From JAGNDO01 sp963704975 (GTDB lineage Bacteria > Chloroflexota > Anaerolineae > Caldilineales > Caldilineaceae), in the NCBI GenBank assembly GCA_963704975.1, contig CAVPIK010000016.1, forward strand, positions 1 to 64,000: DNA of 64,000 nt, given 5' to 3'. This document shows, piece by piece, positions 1 to 8,365 of this stretch. Positions within the stretch are counted from its first letter, which is position 1, and each line of letters begins with the position of its first letter. The position numbers and the translations under genes were made by a program. The notes below the pieces were generated by a model. It was not told the origin of the DNA, did no database searches, and was given only the letters and a program-made list of their open reading frames with translations.

Positions 1-583
1 ATTGGCCGTCACACCGGTCCCCTCAAGCTGCCGAGCCAACTCAGCGGTGAAGAGGATGTTGGCCAATTTGGACTGCGAATAGGCCGCCCACCCGCTATAT
101 TTCTGCTTGCCTTCCACATCCTCAAAATTGATCGTCCCCCCCATGTGCGCCCCGGACGAGACGCTGACGATCCGGGACGGCGCACTGGCGATCAGCATGT
201 CCCGCAGCAGTTCCGTCAGCAGAAAATAGCCCAGGTGATTCAACGCCCAGGTCTGCTCGATACCGTCCACACTCTCCGTGCGCCCGGCAAAGAACATCCG
301 CGTTGTTCACCAACACATCCAGCCGGTCATACTTGGCCCGGAACGCCGCCGCCACCGCCCGCACAGACGCCTGGGACGCCATGTCCGCCACCAAATAGTC
401 CACGTTCCCGGATCTTCCGGTCCCATTCCCCGTCTCCGCCCGAATGCGGTCCACCGTGGCCCGACACTTGGCCTCGCTGCGGCTGATCACCACCACCGTC
501 GCCCCCTTGCGGGCCAACTCCAACGCCGTCACTTCCCCAATCCCGGCGGTCGCCCCGGTCACGATACAAACCTTGCCTTGCAT
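1..583 (-). CDS. SDR-family NAD(P)-dependent oxidoreductase, partial and frameshifted
   Basis: A short-chain dehydrogenase/reductase whose 3' end runs off the window. The start at 583 opens with the Rossmann nucleotide-binding motif TGATAGIG (GxxxGxG), and LVNNA follows around residue 90. The frame breaks near position 300. In the shifted frame, positions 1-120 encode a segment with a YSQSK (YxxxK) catalytic motif followed by LANILFTAELARQL, as in WW-oxidoreductase/retinol-dehydrogenase-like SDRs. The substrate cannot be read from sequence. The single break in an otherwise well-conserved protein suggests a sequencing indel. It is divergent from the beta-lactamase-like gene starting at 719. 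Confidence 0.85.
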
Positions 584-718
584 AATCTGCTCCTATGTTC
601 GATGATTAAATGATTACGGTTGGTCCGTCACACCAACTCAGTGTACGCTTCATGCCCCGGCGAATCAGTCAATAGCGTTCCAATTGGGGACGGAATTTTT
701 TTTGAAAGGAGTGACCGA

Positions 719-1603
719 ATGAAACAAGACCAAGCCTTGTATTGGCAGAAATTCGAGGTCCAGATCCAGGGGGCGGTTGACGCCATGCCCGGTGTCGCTG
801 GCCTCTCCTTGTTCGACATCACCAGCGGCCACACCCTGGCCATCAACGGGGACGAGCCCTTCCCCACCGCCTCCAGCATCAAGATCCACATCCTCGCCGC
901 CCTCCTGGCCCAAGCCGAGGCCGGGGAGATCGACCTTTCCGCGCCCGTGGTCGTGGACCCGACCCAGTTTGTCCTCGGCAGCGGCGTCCTGGCCTACTTG
1001 GAAGACGCCCCCACCCTCACCGTGCGAGACATGGCCATCCTCATGATCATCGCCTCGGACAACACGGCCACCAACGCGTGCATCGATCTGGTCGGCATCG
1101 ACCGGGTCAACGACCTGATCCGCGACTTCGGCCTCACCCACACCCACCTGCGCCGCAAGATGATGGACAACCTGGCCGCGGTGCGGGATCAGGAAAACGT
1201 CTCCACCCCCAACGAGATGGCCCAAACCCTGGCCCGTCTCCACGCCGGACAGCCTACGCCCTGGGTGGGCGCGGAGACTCTGCGCATCCTCGCCAAGCCC
1301 AAAAACGGCTACCTCAACCAAGCCCTCCCCGAAGACCTCCCCGTGGCCCACAAACCCGGCTCCGTAGACGCCGCCGCCTGCGACATCGGCCTCGTCCACC
1401 TCCCCCGCCGCCCCTACATCATCGCCGCCATGACCAAATATGCCGCTGTCCCGGAAGCCGACCTCAGCCGCGCCCTGGTCAATCTCTTCCGCCTGGTCCA
1501 CGCCGGGATGGACACCCTGGACCGCGTCAAACCAATGCCGGGCGCGTCGTGTGGTAAGCCGCAGCGGAGTTCGCACCCCCTGGTGCGAACGGCTCGGCGT
1601 TAG
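719..1603 (+). CDS. Serine hydrolase, class A beta-lactamase-like
   Basis: About 294 residues. It carries the three serine beta-lactamase/PBP-type motifs in order: SSIK (SxxK nucleophile, about residue 57), SDN (about residue 113) and KPG (KTG-like, about residue 211). I place the start at the ATG at 719 because AAAGGAG lies just upstream. An earlier in-frame start exists but lacks a ribosome site. No signal peptide is visible at this start, which is unusual for a beta-lactamase, so it may be a cytoplasmic or non-classical hydrolase rather than a resistance enzyme. The last roughly 15 codons are encoded by a palindromic repeat (1564-1595) also found inside another gene at 61365-61396, so the native C-terminus probably lies near residue 280. 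Confidence 0.85.
   Translation: MKQDQALYWQKFEVQIQGAVDAMPGVAGLSLFDITSGHTLAINGDEPFPTASSIKIHILAALLAQAEAGEIDLSAPVVVDPTQFVLGSGVLAYLEDAPTLTVRDMAILMIIASDNTATNACIDLVGIDRVNDLIRDFGLTHTHLRRKMMDNLAAVRDQENVSTPNEMAQTLARLHAGQPTPWVGAETLRILAKPKNGYLNQALPEDLPVAHKPGSVDAAACDIGLVHLPRRPYIIAAMTKYAAVPEADLSRALVNLFRLVHAGMDTLDRVKPMPGASCGKPQRSSHPLVRTARR
1564..1595. repeat. Dispersed palindromic element forming the C-terminus of the serine hydrolase
   Basis: A 32-bp sequence with the inverted repeat GTTCGCACC/GGTGCGAAC (1569-1590). An identical 32-bp copy lies at 61365-61396 inside the GT39-like gene. Related hairpins with other bases in the arms lie at 49173-49236 and 51704-51744. Confidence 0.8.
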
Positions 1604-1640
1604 GAAGTGCCGACTCCGCGGATCAACGCAACGCAAGCAC

Positions 1641-1700
1641 ATCCGTATAAAATGAGGAGCCGGGCATCTCCAGATGCCCGGCTCCTCATTTTATACGGAT
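1641..1700. terminator. Perfect 29-bp inverted repeat, likely bidirectional terminator
   Basis: The arms 1641-1669 and 1672-1700 are perfectly complementary with a 2-nt CC loop. The ends are AT-rich (TAAAAT/ATTTTA), so either transcript would end in a short U-rich tract. It sits between the convergent hydrolase and Yip1-like genes. Confidence 0.75.
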
Positions 1701-1707
1701 CGAAATG

Positions 1708-2091
1708 CTACAGCAGTTCGACAACAACCACCAAGAGAAGAACCCCGATCAACAGCAGAACAGGGATCAGTATCGTGAAGAAGGCCCGCCAGGTGGAGAA
1801 GCGGTTCACAACGGAGATATTGGCGACTAAAATCACCACGGTCCAGATAGTCATCACCAAGGAAACGACACCCGAAGCCATCAGAGTGATGCCGCTTACC
1901 AAACCAAAAGTAGCATCTGCGGCAGCCTTTGCATCATAAATCGGGGCAGTCGAATGAAAGGTTTCGGGGCCATACAGGATGAGCATGGGCACGAATGCCA
2001 GCACAAGCAGGGTGATCTGGGGCACATACGACCAAGCCAAGGCAGCTCGAGATTCTTCCGGGGTGGCTGTGCCACCCAAAAAACTCGCCAC
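1708..2091 (-). CDS. Small membrane protein, Yip1-domain-like, probably truncated or frameshifted at the N-terminus
   Basis: A 127-residue reading frame with about four hydrophobic segments: YVPQITLLVLAFVPMLIL, FGLVSGITLMASGVVSLV, TIWTVVILVANISVV and a very hydrophobic C-terminus. The pattern resembles the C-terminal membrane part of bacterial Yip1-domain proteins, whose function is generally unknown. The best start in this frame is a GTG at 2091 without a clear ribosome site. Another frame just upstream (2092-2144) encodes GFFESWRVF, which looks like the usual N-terminal segment of such proteins. A frameshift near 2085 is therefore likely, and the native N-terminus may have been displaced by repeat array A. 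Confidence 0.5.
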   Translation of the reverse strand: MASFLGGTATPEESRAALAWSYVPQITLLVLAFVPMLILYGPETFHSTAPIYDAKAAADATFGLVSGITLMASGVVSLVMTIWTVVILVANISVVNRFSTWRAFFTILIPVLLLIGVLLLVVVVELL

Positions 2092-2134
2092 GACTCGAAG
2101 AACCCATCCGCCGGTTTCGAGTACGCCCTCCCTT

Positions 2135-2540
2135 CTGCGGTCATGTGACGGGTTGGGTCAAGCCGGGCTACTCAACCTGCGTTGGCCTTTGCGCAATCCA
2201 GCGTCGGTTGAGTAGCCGCCGCCGAGATCTCCGCTGACCATTCAGGGACTGGCGGCGTATCGAAACCAAAGCGGGTTGACCCACTGCGGTTTCGATACGC
2301 CCTACCTTTCTGCGGTCATGTGGCGGGTTGGGTCGAGCCGGGCTACTCAACCTGCGTTGGCCTTTGCGCAATCCAGCGTCGGTTGAGTAGCCGCCGCCGA
2401 GATCTCCGCTGCGCATTCAGGGACTGGCGGCGTATCGAAACCAAAGCGGGTAACCTGACCCACTGCGGTTTCGATAGCCCTTTCTGCGGTCATGTGGCGG
2501 GTTGGGTCAAGCCGGGCTACTCAACCTGCGTTGGCTTTTC
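2135..2540. repeat. Tandem palindromic repeat array A (three units, about 175 bp each)
   Basis: Units begin with CTGCGGTCATGTG at 2135, 2310 and 2484; the third is truncated. Each full unit holds two nested palindromes: GCTACTCAACC...GGTTGAGTAGC and GCGTATCGAAACC...GGTTTCGATACGCC. Array B at 39898-40440 has the same parts in the opposite orientation. The edge of the last unit supplies the TAG stop of the GNAT gene (2517-2519). No protein-coding gene is visible in 2145-2516. Confidence 0.85.
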
Positions 2541-3311
2541 TCTCCCGATCCCACGCCAACTCCCGATATGGTATTGATACAACGTGCTGAACCCCAGCCG
2601 TTCATACAAGCGCCAAAGCCGGTTCGTTTTGCGACCGCACCTGCAAATAGAGGTTGGCTCGCGCCCTGCGCGGACGCCCAACCGGCCAGCCCGCGGATCA
2701 ACGCCAAGGCCGCGCCCCGCCGTCGAAAGTCCGGGTGGGTGGCGATGTTGAAGAGCCCGGCCCAGCTCCCCATCCGCCACGCAGAGGCCCACGGCGGCGG
2801 GTTGACCGTCAAGGACGACCAGCCCAAACGCTTTGGCCGCCCGCACTCGTCCCCACATGGCGTCGTAGATGGGGCGACGGTGGGCGGACACATGCTCGAT
2901 GGCGCAGTAGGTGTCCAGCCAGGCGGGGGTCCACGAGGGGGTGAGGGTGACGGTTAGGGCGCGGTGGCGGAGGCGGGCCAGGACTTGGGGAATCTCGGCG
3001 GTCTGCACGTCGTTGACCTGCGTGATTTCGCATAGCCACGATTAGCCAAGGACGTCGTCCAGGCCTGTGGGCAGGGCCGCCGAGGTGATCTGGAAGCGGG
3101 GGGTGGCGCCGTGGTCCCGGTAAAAGGTCTCGACGGCGTCCAGCTTTTCGGCCAGGGAATGGTGGCCGAAGTCGGCGTTGGGCCAGACGGAGTTGGCCCG
3201 CCGGGTGACGTTGTGGTTGAAGCGCAGCCGCCAGCCGTCAAAGTGGAGGTTGATGGCCGCAGGTACGGCATGGAAGGCTGTTTCTTCGACGGTTTGGATT
3301 TGCGCGTTCAT
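2517..3311 (-). CDS. GNAT-family N-acetyltransferase (frameshifted)
   Basis: Reconstructed as about 264 residues from three frames. The N-terminal part (start ATG at 3311, MNAQIQTVEE) runs to about 3045. The next frame carries PSWTPAWLDTYCAIEHVS. After a further shift near 2770 the conserved acetyl-CoA-binding core appears (LFNIATHPDFRRRGAALAL, with the R/Q-x-x-G-x-A/G signature), followed by LYERLGF near the C-terminus. It would transfer an acetyl group from acetyl-CoA to an unknown amine. The last residues, PTQVE and the stop, come from repeat array A. Breaks at about 3045 and 2770 are probably sequencing indels. Confidence 0.8.
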
Positions 3312-3342
3312 GGGCGGGTGGTTTGGATTGGGTGGATGGTGG

Positions 3343-3526
3343 CGTAGGGGCATGAGGTGTGGCGGCACGACTTGTCATTCAACGGCGAATTTTCCATCCG
3401 CCACACCTCGTGCCCGGCTGTGCGGCCCCGATGGTAGGGGTACGTGTGCCGGGCATGAGGTGGGATGGCGATGGAAATGGTCTTTCTTTGCGGGCATTCT
3501 TCCGCCATCCCACCTCGTGCCCCTAC
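3343..3526. repeat. Composite palindromic element with GTAGGGGCA / TGCCCCTAC ends
   Basis: The outer ends read GTAGGGGCATGAGGTG and CACCTCGTGCCCCTAC. Inside are two further inverted repeats, GCATGAGGTGTGGCGG...CCGCCACACCTCGTGC and GGGCATGAGGTGGGATGGC...GCCATCCCACCTCGTGCCC. The right end overlaps the stop codon of the AlaX gene (3523-3525). No coding content. Confidence 0.75.
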
Positions 3527-4720
3527 GGGTTGGTCAACATCCCCTTCGCAAACGCCAACACCTCGTCCAACTGTCTCCGGGTCCACGCCGCCGCCTTGGG
3601 CCATGTCGGGGCGGCCGCCGCCGGAGCCGCCGAAGTGGGTGAGGGTGGCGCGCAGGAGATTGCCCATGTGGGCGTCCCCGTCCGCGGAGCGGGCGAAGAG
3701 GACGGTGGCTTTGCCATTGCTTTCGCAGGCCAAGAGGGCGATGACGCCAGCCTGTTGAGTCAAGGCTTGGGCCAGAGATTTGAGGCCAGCCGGGTCAAGA
3801 TCTGGGCTGCGGTGGAGGACCATGCGCACGCCATTTTCTCTTGGGGCAGCGACCAACAGGTCCTGGGCCACGAAAGTCACCTGGGCCGCTTGGAGGTCGC
3901 GCACGAGCCGTTCCACTTCTTTGAGCCGAGCCATCTGCTTCGCCACCAGATCCGGCACTTCTTCGGGCCGGGTGTCGAGGAGGTTGGCCGTGGCGGTGAG
4001 CAGATTGTGCTTGGCGGTGTAGTCGGCCAAGGCCCGGTTGCCGCAGAGGAAATGCACCCGGCTGTGGCCGCGGATGCGCTCGGAGCGCAGGAGTTTGATG
4101 GGGCCGATCTCGCCGGTGTTGCGCACGTGGGTGCCGCCGCAGGCGGACCAGTCGAAGCCCTGGATCTCCACGATGCGGATGGAGCCGCTGACCTTGGGCG
4201 GGCGGCGCAGGGGGATTTCGGCGATGCGGGATTCGTCCACTTCGTAGGCGGTGACGGGGAGTTGGGTCAAGACTAGGTAATTGGCTACCGTTTCGATTTC
4301 AGCCAATTGGGCGTCGCTGACCGAGTCCGTGTCCAGCTCCAACATGCAGATGTCCGCGCCGAAGTGGACGGAGACGGTCTCCATGTTCAGGCGCAGGGTG
4401 AAGGCGGCGGAGAGCAGGTGTTGGCCCGTGTGCTGCTGCATGTGGTCGAAGCGGCGGGGCCAGTCGATGACGCCGTGGGCCGGGCCGGGGGAGAGGGGGG
4501 CGGCCAAGATGTGCAGGATTTCGCCGTCTTTGCCCACCTGCACATCCACCACGGCCACGCCGTTGAGGCTGCCCGTGTCGTGCTGCTGGCCGCCGGAGGT
4601 GGGGTAGAAATAGCTGCGGTCCAGGAGGGCGGCGGGGTGGCCGTCCACGGTGGTGATGGAGAGAATTTGGGCGTCAAATTCGGTGGTGTAGCTGTCGGTG
4701 TAGTAGAGGTGTTGGGTCAT
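3523..4720 (-). CDS. alaX: Alanyl-tRNA editing protein, AlaX-type with DHHA1 domain
   Basis: About 398 residues from the ATG at 4720. It hydrolyses mischarged Ser- or Gly-tRNA(Ala), a trans-acting version of the AlaRS editing domain. The zinc site is visible as HTGQH (about residue 91) and CGGTH (about residue 185). PTSGGQQHD early on is typical of the AlaRS editing fold, and GGSGGGRPDMAQGGG near the C-terminus marks a DHHA1 domain. The length fits the long AlaX class. A frame break near 3580 separates GGGVDP from the true end QLDEVLAFAKGMLTNP; without correction the frame reads on through the 3343-3526 repeat. The stop codon lies in that repeat. Confidence 0.9.
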
Positions 4721-4734
4721 GCTGTGGCTCCCGA

Positions 4735-4909
4735 CTATGAGTCGTTTTGACGTTTTTGCTTGGTGGACATAGCCACCCCAACGGCCACGCCCAGGGCAAT
4801 GCCCAGGCCGATGTTGCCCAAGCGCCACGCCCACGGCGGTCCCGACCCCCAGGCCGATGGCGATCCAGGCTGCGCTTTTGTCTTCTTTTTCGTCGTTTTT
4901 CTTGTCCAT
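4735..4909 (-). CDS. Small glycine-zipper membrane protein (frameshifted)
   Basis: About 57 residues: MDKKNDEKEDKSAAW, then a Gly/Ala/Val-rich hydrophobic stretch (IGLGVGTAVGVALG, continuing as IGLGIALGVAVGVAM in the shifted frame), ending in a basic tail STKQKRQNDS. The break is near 4815. This resembles small bacterial glycine-zipper proteins of unknown function. It ends 15 bp before the AlaX start, so the two probably share a transcript. Confidence 0.55.
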
Positions 4910-5072
4910 GATTTCCTCCGTGAAGTCTTCGATTGTTCAGTGGTTGTTGACGTTTATGGCAAGAAGTTTAGCACAGACCGGCGGAATTGTGTACGATACG
5001 GTTAGGGAATTGCCAGCTTCGTTTCCAGACCATGACTCAACCCCTGCTTTTAGCCCCGACCCGATCCTGGCG

Positions 5073-5078
5073 TATAAT
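5073..5078 (+). promoter_or_regulatory. Candidate -10 box for the GH3 gene
   Basis: A TATAAT hexamer in an AT-richer part of the divergent intergenic region, 46 bp before the GH3 start. The -35 region is weak. A GGAG ribosome site follows just before the ATG at 5124. Confidence 0.4.
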
Positions 5079-5123
5079 AATGGGAAATCGTTGTCAATCT
5101 GCCCATACCCAAAGGAGACTGTT

Positions 5124-7548
5124 ATGCCTAGCCCCAAACCACCCCTCAATTCTGAAATTTCCACCCTCATTCAACAGATGACCCTGGCCGAAAAAGCCGC
5201 CTTGATCACCGGCGAGACGTCGTGGACCACCCCCGCGGTGGATCGCCTGGGCATCCCCCGCATGCTGGTCTCCGACGGCCCCCACGGCGTGCGGCGGATT
5301 GCGGACCTCAACGACATGGCGGCCAAGAGCTTCCCGGCCACGGCCTTCCCCACGGCGGCCTGTCTGGCCTCCACCTGGGATGTGGAGCTGTTGGGCCAGG
5401 TGGGCGTGGCCTTGGGCGAGGAGAGCGTGACCCTGGGCGTGGATGTGCTGCTTGGCCCCAGCAACAACATGAAGCGCACCCCCCTGTGTGGCCGCAACTT
5501 CGAATATTTCTCCGAAGACCCCTATCTCTCCGGCCAGATGGCCGCGGCGTGGATCAACGGGATTCAGAGCCAGGGGGTGGGCGCATCCCTCAAGCATTTC
5601 ACCGCCAACAACCAGGAATATCAGCGTTTCAGCATCTCCGCGGAGATGGACGAGCGCACCCTGCGGGAGATCTACCTGCCCGCTTTCGAGACGGCGGTGA
5701 AAAATGCCCAGCCGTGGACCATCATGTGTGCGTACAACCGCATCAACGGCGTCTTCTGTTCTGAAAGCTATGCGTTGTTGGTCGATCTGTTGAAGAATGA
5801 GTGGGGCTTCGAGGGCTTGGTCGTCTCCGATTGGGGGGCGGTGCATGACCGGGTGGCCTCGCTGGAAGGTGGGCTGGATCTGGAGATGCCCGGTCCCAAG
5901 CCCCGGCGCACCCAGGCGGTGATGGACGCCGTCGGCGCTGGCGAACTGGATGAAGCCGTGTTGGATGAAGCTGTGCGCCGCGTGGTGCGGGTAGCGTTGT
6001 TGGCCGCCCAGACCCCCAAGAACGATCCGGTCACCAACCCGGCGGGCATGGATTTTGATGCCGCCGCCCATCACGCCCTGGCCCGCAAGGTGGCCGCCGA
6101 GGGCATGGTTTTGCTCAAAAATGACGGCATCCTGCCTCTGGGTGGATCCCGTGCGGCCCCCATGTCCATTGCCGTGATCGGTCGCTCGGCCAAACACGCC
6201 CACTTCCAGGGCGGCGGCAGCTCCTTCATCAACCCCACCCAGATCGATCACCCCTGGGATGCCCTGACCGCCTCGGCCAAATATGCCCGCTTCACCTATG
6301 CCGAGGGCTATCCCACGGACGACAGCCAGCGCCCGGATCTGATCCAAGAGGCCGTGGCCCTGGCCCAGGTGGCCGAGGTGGCCCTGCTCTTCGTGGCCCT
6401 GCCCGGCTTCATCGAATCCGAGGGCTATGACCGGGCCCACATGGACCTGACCCAACAGCAGATCGCCCTGATCAAGGCCGTGACCGCGGTGCAACCCAAC
6501 ACGGTCGTGATCCTCAACAACGGCTCCCCCGTGGCCGTGGCCGACTGGATCGACGGCGCGGCCGCGGTGCTGGAAGGCGTGGATGATGGGTCAGGCCGGG
6601 GGCAGGGCGGTGGCCGATATTTTGTATGGCCGTATCAACCCGTCCGGAAAGCTGGCCGAGAGCTTCCCCGTGCGCCTGAGCGACACCCCGGCCCACCTCA
6701 ACTTCCCCGGCGAGGGCGGGCAGGTGCGCTATGGCGAAGGGCTGTACATCGGCTATCGCTATTACGACGCCAAGCAGATGGCCGTTCAGTTCCCCTTCGG
6801 CCACGGGCTGAGCTACACGACTTTTGCGTATAGCCATCCCCAGGTCTCGGCGGCGGAGTTCCGGGATGTGGACGGCGTCACGGTCTCGGTGGATGTGACG
6901 AATACGGGCGAGCGGGCGGGCAAAGAGACTGTGCAGATCTATGTCCACGACCGGGTTTCCGGTCTGGTGCGCCCGCAAAAGGAGTTGAAAGGTTTCGCCA
7001 AGGTGGACCTGGAGCCTGGGGAAACCAAGACGGTCTCCGTGCATCTGGATCAGCGGGCCTTCGCCTTCTGGCACCCCGGCCACGGGGCTTGGATCAGCGA
7101 GGCGGGCGAGTTCGATATCCTGTTCGGGGCTTCGGCCACGGACATCCGGGCCACGGTCAGCGCCAGCCTGATCGCCACCCAGGCCCTGCCCAGCCTGCTC
7201 CACGCCGAGTCCACCCTGCGGGAGTGGCTGGCCGACCCAGTCGGGCGGCAGGTGATCGACCCCCTCTTCCAAATGATCCAAGGCGGCGGGTTGTTGGGCG
7301 GCGAGGCTGGGAACGAAAAAGAGGATGGGGAAAAGCCGTCCATCGGCATGGACATGCTCGGTTTCTTGATGGACATGACCGTGTTGGGGATTCTGTCGTT
7401 TCAAGAGAATCAGCTACCCGCCTCGCCCGCGGAGACGGTGACGGGGATGTTGGGGCAGGTGCATGGGCGGGGGATGAAGGATGGCTTAGGAGGGCCCTAC
7501 TTGCTTGCGCTCGGCGGTCGGTGCGGACGCGGTAGAGGCGCTCGGTGA
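5124..7548 (+). CDS. Glycoside hydrolase family 3 beta-glucosidase (frameshifted)
   Basis: About 807 residues, retaining beta-glucosidase or related beta-glycosidase. The ATG at 5124 follows AAAGGAGAC. The GH3 N-terminal barrel has SDGPHGVRR, LKHFTANNQE (substrate KH motif) and the nucleophile in VVSDWGAVHD (Asp about 236). The GH3 C-terminal domain and a fibronectin-III-like domain follow (FGHGLSYTTF, VTNTGERAGKETVQIYV). The frame breaks near 6585, between VLEG and MMGQAGGRAVADILYG. A C-terminal tail of about 130 residues follows the FnIII-like part. No signal peptide, so it probably acts on imported cello-oligosaccharides. Its 3' end meets the oppositely oriented four-helix gene. Confidence 0.9.
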
Positions 7549-8158
7549 AGCCGCCTTCATCCTCAAAGGCTTTGGCTTGCGCGGCAATCTGACGATCTAG
7601 CAGGGCGCAGGCCACGGCAAGGAGGACCAATACGGCGTTGGCGGAGATTTCGGGGTAGGTGGACTCGGTGGACGGGGTGGACTCAGTGGACTCGGTGGAC
7701 GGCTTGGATGTGGGCGGCGCGCTTTGTCCACCAGGTCCACCAGGTCCACCCTGTCCACTATCCCGACACTCCTTTACCCAGCGCGCTACTTCGTCGGCGG
7801 TGGTGCAGCGGCGGTTGATCAGGTTTTGGCGGCGGGGGTCCCGCTGTTCCCACAGGGGCAGGTCCCGTTGACGCAGAAAGTCTTCGTAGTCCAGGCGCAG
7901 TTCTTCCAGGCTGGCTCGGGCCACGTTGGTCAGCTTTAGTTCCATCTTCTTGGAGGTGCCGGACGCCTGGCTGCCCTCGGCGATATTCTGCACGCCACTG
8001 CGGGCCGCCTGCACCATCTGATCATGGGTGCGGCTGAATTTGCTGACATAGCGGTCGCAGAAACGTACGGTGACGTCGTAGACCAACTGGGCGATCTGGA
8101 AGCTCTTTAGGTTGCGGTAGCCGCCGTGTTTGGGGATCAGGGGTTCGGGTGTGGGCAT
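7486..8158 (-). CDS. Four-helix bundle protein with suffix domain
   Basis: The N-terminal half (GGYRNLKSFQIAQLVYD, VQNIAEGSQASGTSKKMELK) matches the four-helix bundle family related to 23S rRNA intervening-sequence proteins. The C-terminal part (ALLDRQIAAQAKAFEDEGG, FTERLYRVR) matches the 'suffix' domain seen in the longer members. Between them lies a low-complexity linker of Gly-Pro and Thr-Glu-Ser repeats, encoded by short tandem repeats at about 7655-7755. Molecular function is unknown. The uninterrupted frame runs to 7157, antisense to the GH3 gene, beyond the usual end of the family. I place the probable stop at 7486 after a short frame shift; the 3' end is uncertain. Confidence 0.65.
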
Positions 8159-8365
8159 ATCGGGTCCGCCTTTGCAGGATGAATGGGCCGTGTTGCTCGA
8201 CTTACCCTGAGCATAGCAGAATCCCAGACGGAGGCAATACGCACTTTTGCCGATCTTCCCTCGCCTTCCCTCACTTCCGCTTCCAGATCACTGCATACTT
8301 CCCAAAAGAATCCGCGTAGATCCGCCAAATCAGCGTCATCCGCGTTCGATTTCATCTTCTCATCC

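Noticed and set aside
665..1642. Long antisense frame opposite the serine hydrolase
   Set aside because: It is the mirror of a high-GC gene with full catalytic motifs; its Gly/Val/His-rich translation has no domain.
2135..2540. CRISPR array
   Set aside because: Units are 174-175 bp and repeated along their whole length; there are no unique spacers and no cas genes.
5094..6494. 466-codon antisense frame opposite the GH3 gene
   Set aside because: Same reason: low-complexity Gly/His-rich product, and the plus-strand frame carries all GH3 motifs.
7486..8158. Accessory protein of a diversity-generating retroelement (four-helix Avd-like)
   Set aside because: No reverse transcriptase, template repeat or target gene is visible; the suffix domain points to the common four-helix family.
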